Below are positions 63,385 to 64,000 of a stretch of DNA of 64,000 nucleotides, piece by piece (the first letter of the stretch is position 1; every line of letters begins with the position of its first letter). The notes under the pieces are model-generated. The model was not told the DNA's origin and ran no database searches. It worked only from the letters and a program-made list of their open reading frames with translations. The stretch lies in the NCBI RefSeq assembly GCF_013365535.1, contig NZ_CP053590.1:4578501-4642500 (forward strand), written 5' to 3'. Source of the DNA: Aquimarina sp. TRL1. Its GTDB lineage: Bacteria; Bacteroidota; Bacteroidia; Flavobacteriales; Flavobacteriaceae. The position numbers and the translations under genes are program-made.

Positions 63385-63502
63385 TTCTATATCGTTTTAT
63401 GGTTTTACACTTACGAATGTAGTGGCAAGCCCAGGCGGATTATGGCTGAAATGGTATGAACCGAATAGCGATGGATATAAACAACCTATTTGCTGCTATA
63501 AA

Positions 63503-63553
63503 GAAACTACCCCGAGGTATTCTCCGGAAGCAAATTTTCAATTTCAAGGCAAG
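63503..63553 (+). repeat. Interspersed repeat copy
   Basis: AAACTACCCCGAGGTATTCTCC then GAAGCAAATTTTCAATTTCAAGGC; shares both ends with the copies at 44109 and 49935 but the middle is shorter. Confidence 0.65.
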
Positions 63554-63645
63554 TTTCGGGTACCCTCCTTATTAACAGTCCCCATAAAAATCGACCTAAG
63601 TACTTGCTGTTCACGAGCTCTTTTTCGTATTCACAAACTCTTTTT

Positions 63646-63674
63646 TTGCATCCGAAAGGATCTCCGTATATTTA
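63646..63674 (+). promoter_or_regulatory. Promoter of the terminal response regulator
   Basis: TTG at 63646-63648, 18-base spacer, TATATTTA at 63667-63674 (consensus G replaced by A), very close to the ATG at 63680, giving a nearly leaderless mRNA. Confidence 0.45.
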
Positions 63675-63679
63675 CTTTT

Positions 63680-64000
63680 ATGGGATCTTTTAATGCAATT
63701 GTTGTAGATGATGAAGAAAGAGCACGCAATGTGCTGACACAGCTACTAAAACGATATACAACGACTATTAAAATAGTCGCCCAATGTGCTTCGCTTACAG
63801 AGGCGATACAGGAAATCAATGATAAGTCACCTGATGTTGTATTCCTAGATGTACAAATGCCTAATTATGCCGGGTATGAGATCGCTTCCTTTTTTGATAC
63901 CATTGATTTTGAAATTATTTTTGTAACCGCTTATGATCAATACGCGATCAAAGCATTCGAACTAAATGCGATAGACTATCTGGTAAAACCAATTGACAGA
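63680..64000 (+). CDS. Response regulator receiver domain, probably LytTR type, cut by window end
   Basis: First 107 residues. AIVVDDEERARNVLTQLL opens the receiver; phospho-Asp57 lies in DVVFLDVQMPNYAGYE; FVTAYDQYAIKAFELNAIDYLVKPI is the signature of LytTR-family regulators (LytR/AgrA type), whose DNA-binding domain would lie beyond 64000. Divergent from the transpeptidase-like gene. Confidence 0.88.
   Translation, partial: MGSFNAIVVDDEERARNVLTQLLKRYTTTIKIVAQCASLTEAIQEINDKSPDVVFLDVQMPNYAGYEIASFFDTIDFEIIFVTAYDQYAIKAFELNAIDYLVKPIDR

Overview
The window reads as chromosomal DNA of a marine Flavobacteriaceae bacterium, most like Aquimarina or a relative. The base composition is AT-rich. Promoters follow the Bacteroidota pattern TTG-N19-TAnnTTTG, seen cleanly at HU and at the tRNA. 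Other lineage markers are a type IX secretion sorting tail, DUF2911 and DUF4290 proteins, a hybrid two-component regulator, many SCSxD-type lipoproteins and few Shine-Dalgarno sites. The genus is inference.

Left part, 1-34 kb, is mostly housekeeping and metabolism. It opens with the end of a secreted subtilase, followed by a uracil-DNA glycosylase, an NTF2-like protein and a membrane protein. A PIG-L deacetylase / 33-aa membrane peptide / Na+:solute symporter / Gfo-Idh-MocA oxidoreductase operon probably handles a sugar or amino-sugar derivative. Then come a DUF2911 protein, an aquaporin, and a probable light/UV-responsive SRPBCC-SDR-photolyase set behind a three-half-site operator. A complete histidine-degradation operon (hutH-hutI-hutU-hutG) sits opposite a LysR regulator. 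A 1.2-kb tandem duplication carries two lipoprotein genes. After it come murA, with Asp at the catalytic Cys position, DUF4290, DUF493, an AAA ATPase-recQ-fmt operon, HU, YqgE, a class IV aminotransferase, a START-like protein and tRNA-Met.

Middle part, 33-48 kb, is a surface/secretome island. It holds a metallopeptidase, a cadherin/leucine-rich lipoprotein, a 1015-aa hybrid two-component regulator with about 21-bp direct repeats just downstream (likely its operator), an orphan sorting-tail peptide, a kelch lipoprotein and a run of exported proteins. Related 70-bp direct repeats lie at both ends of this block (about 35.9 and 45.5 kb). A Crp/Fnr regulator, a small barrel-like protein and a DUF418 membrane protein follow.

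Right part, 48.9-64 kb, is accessory and the most unusual. It has repeat-rich, gene-poor DNA with a duplicated 25-codon mini-gene, a membrane-anchored GH25 lysozyme-like pseudoenzyme and a damaged LytTR two-component pair. The five-gene minus-strand operon at 60.2-54.5 kb encodes an outer-membrane protein, a glutamate decarboxylase, a Cys-loop-type pentameric ligand-gated ion channel, a Cache-domain sensor and an MFS transporter. Decarboxylase and channel genes overlap by 17 nt. This pairs an enzyme that makes GABA (and consumes protons) with a homologue of GABA/proton-gated channels, and is my main candidate for an undescribed signalling or acid-response system. Upstream lies a second enigmatic operon of DUF2589-like paralogues with a zinc ribbon, next to an L,D-transpeptidase-like gene and a LytTR-type response regulator cut by the window end.
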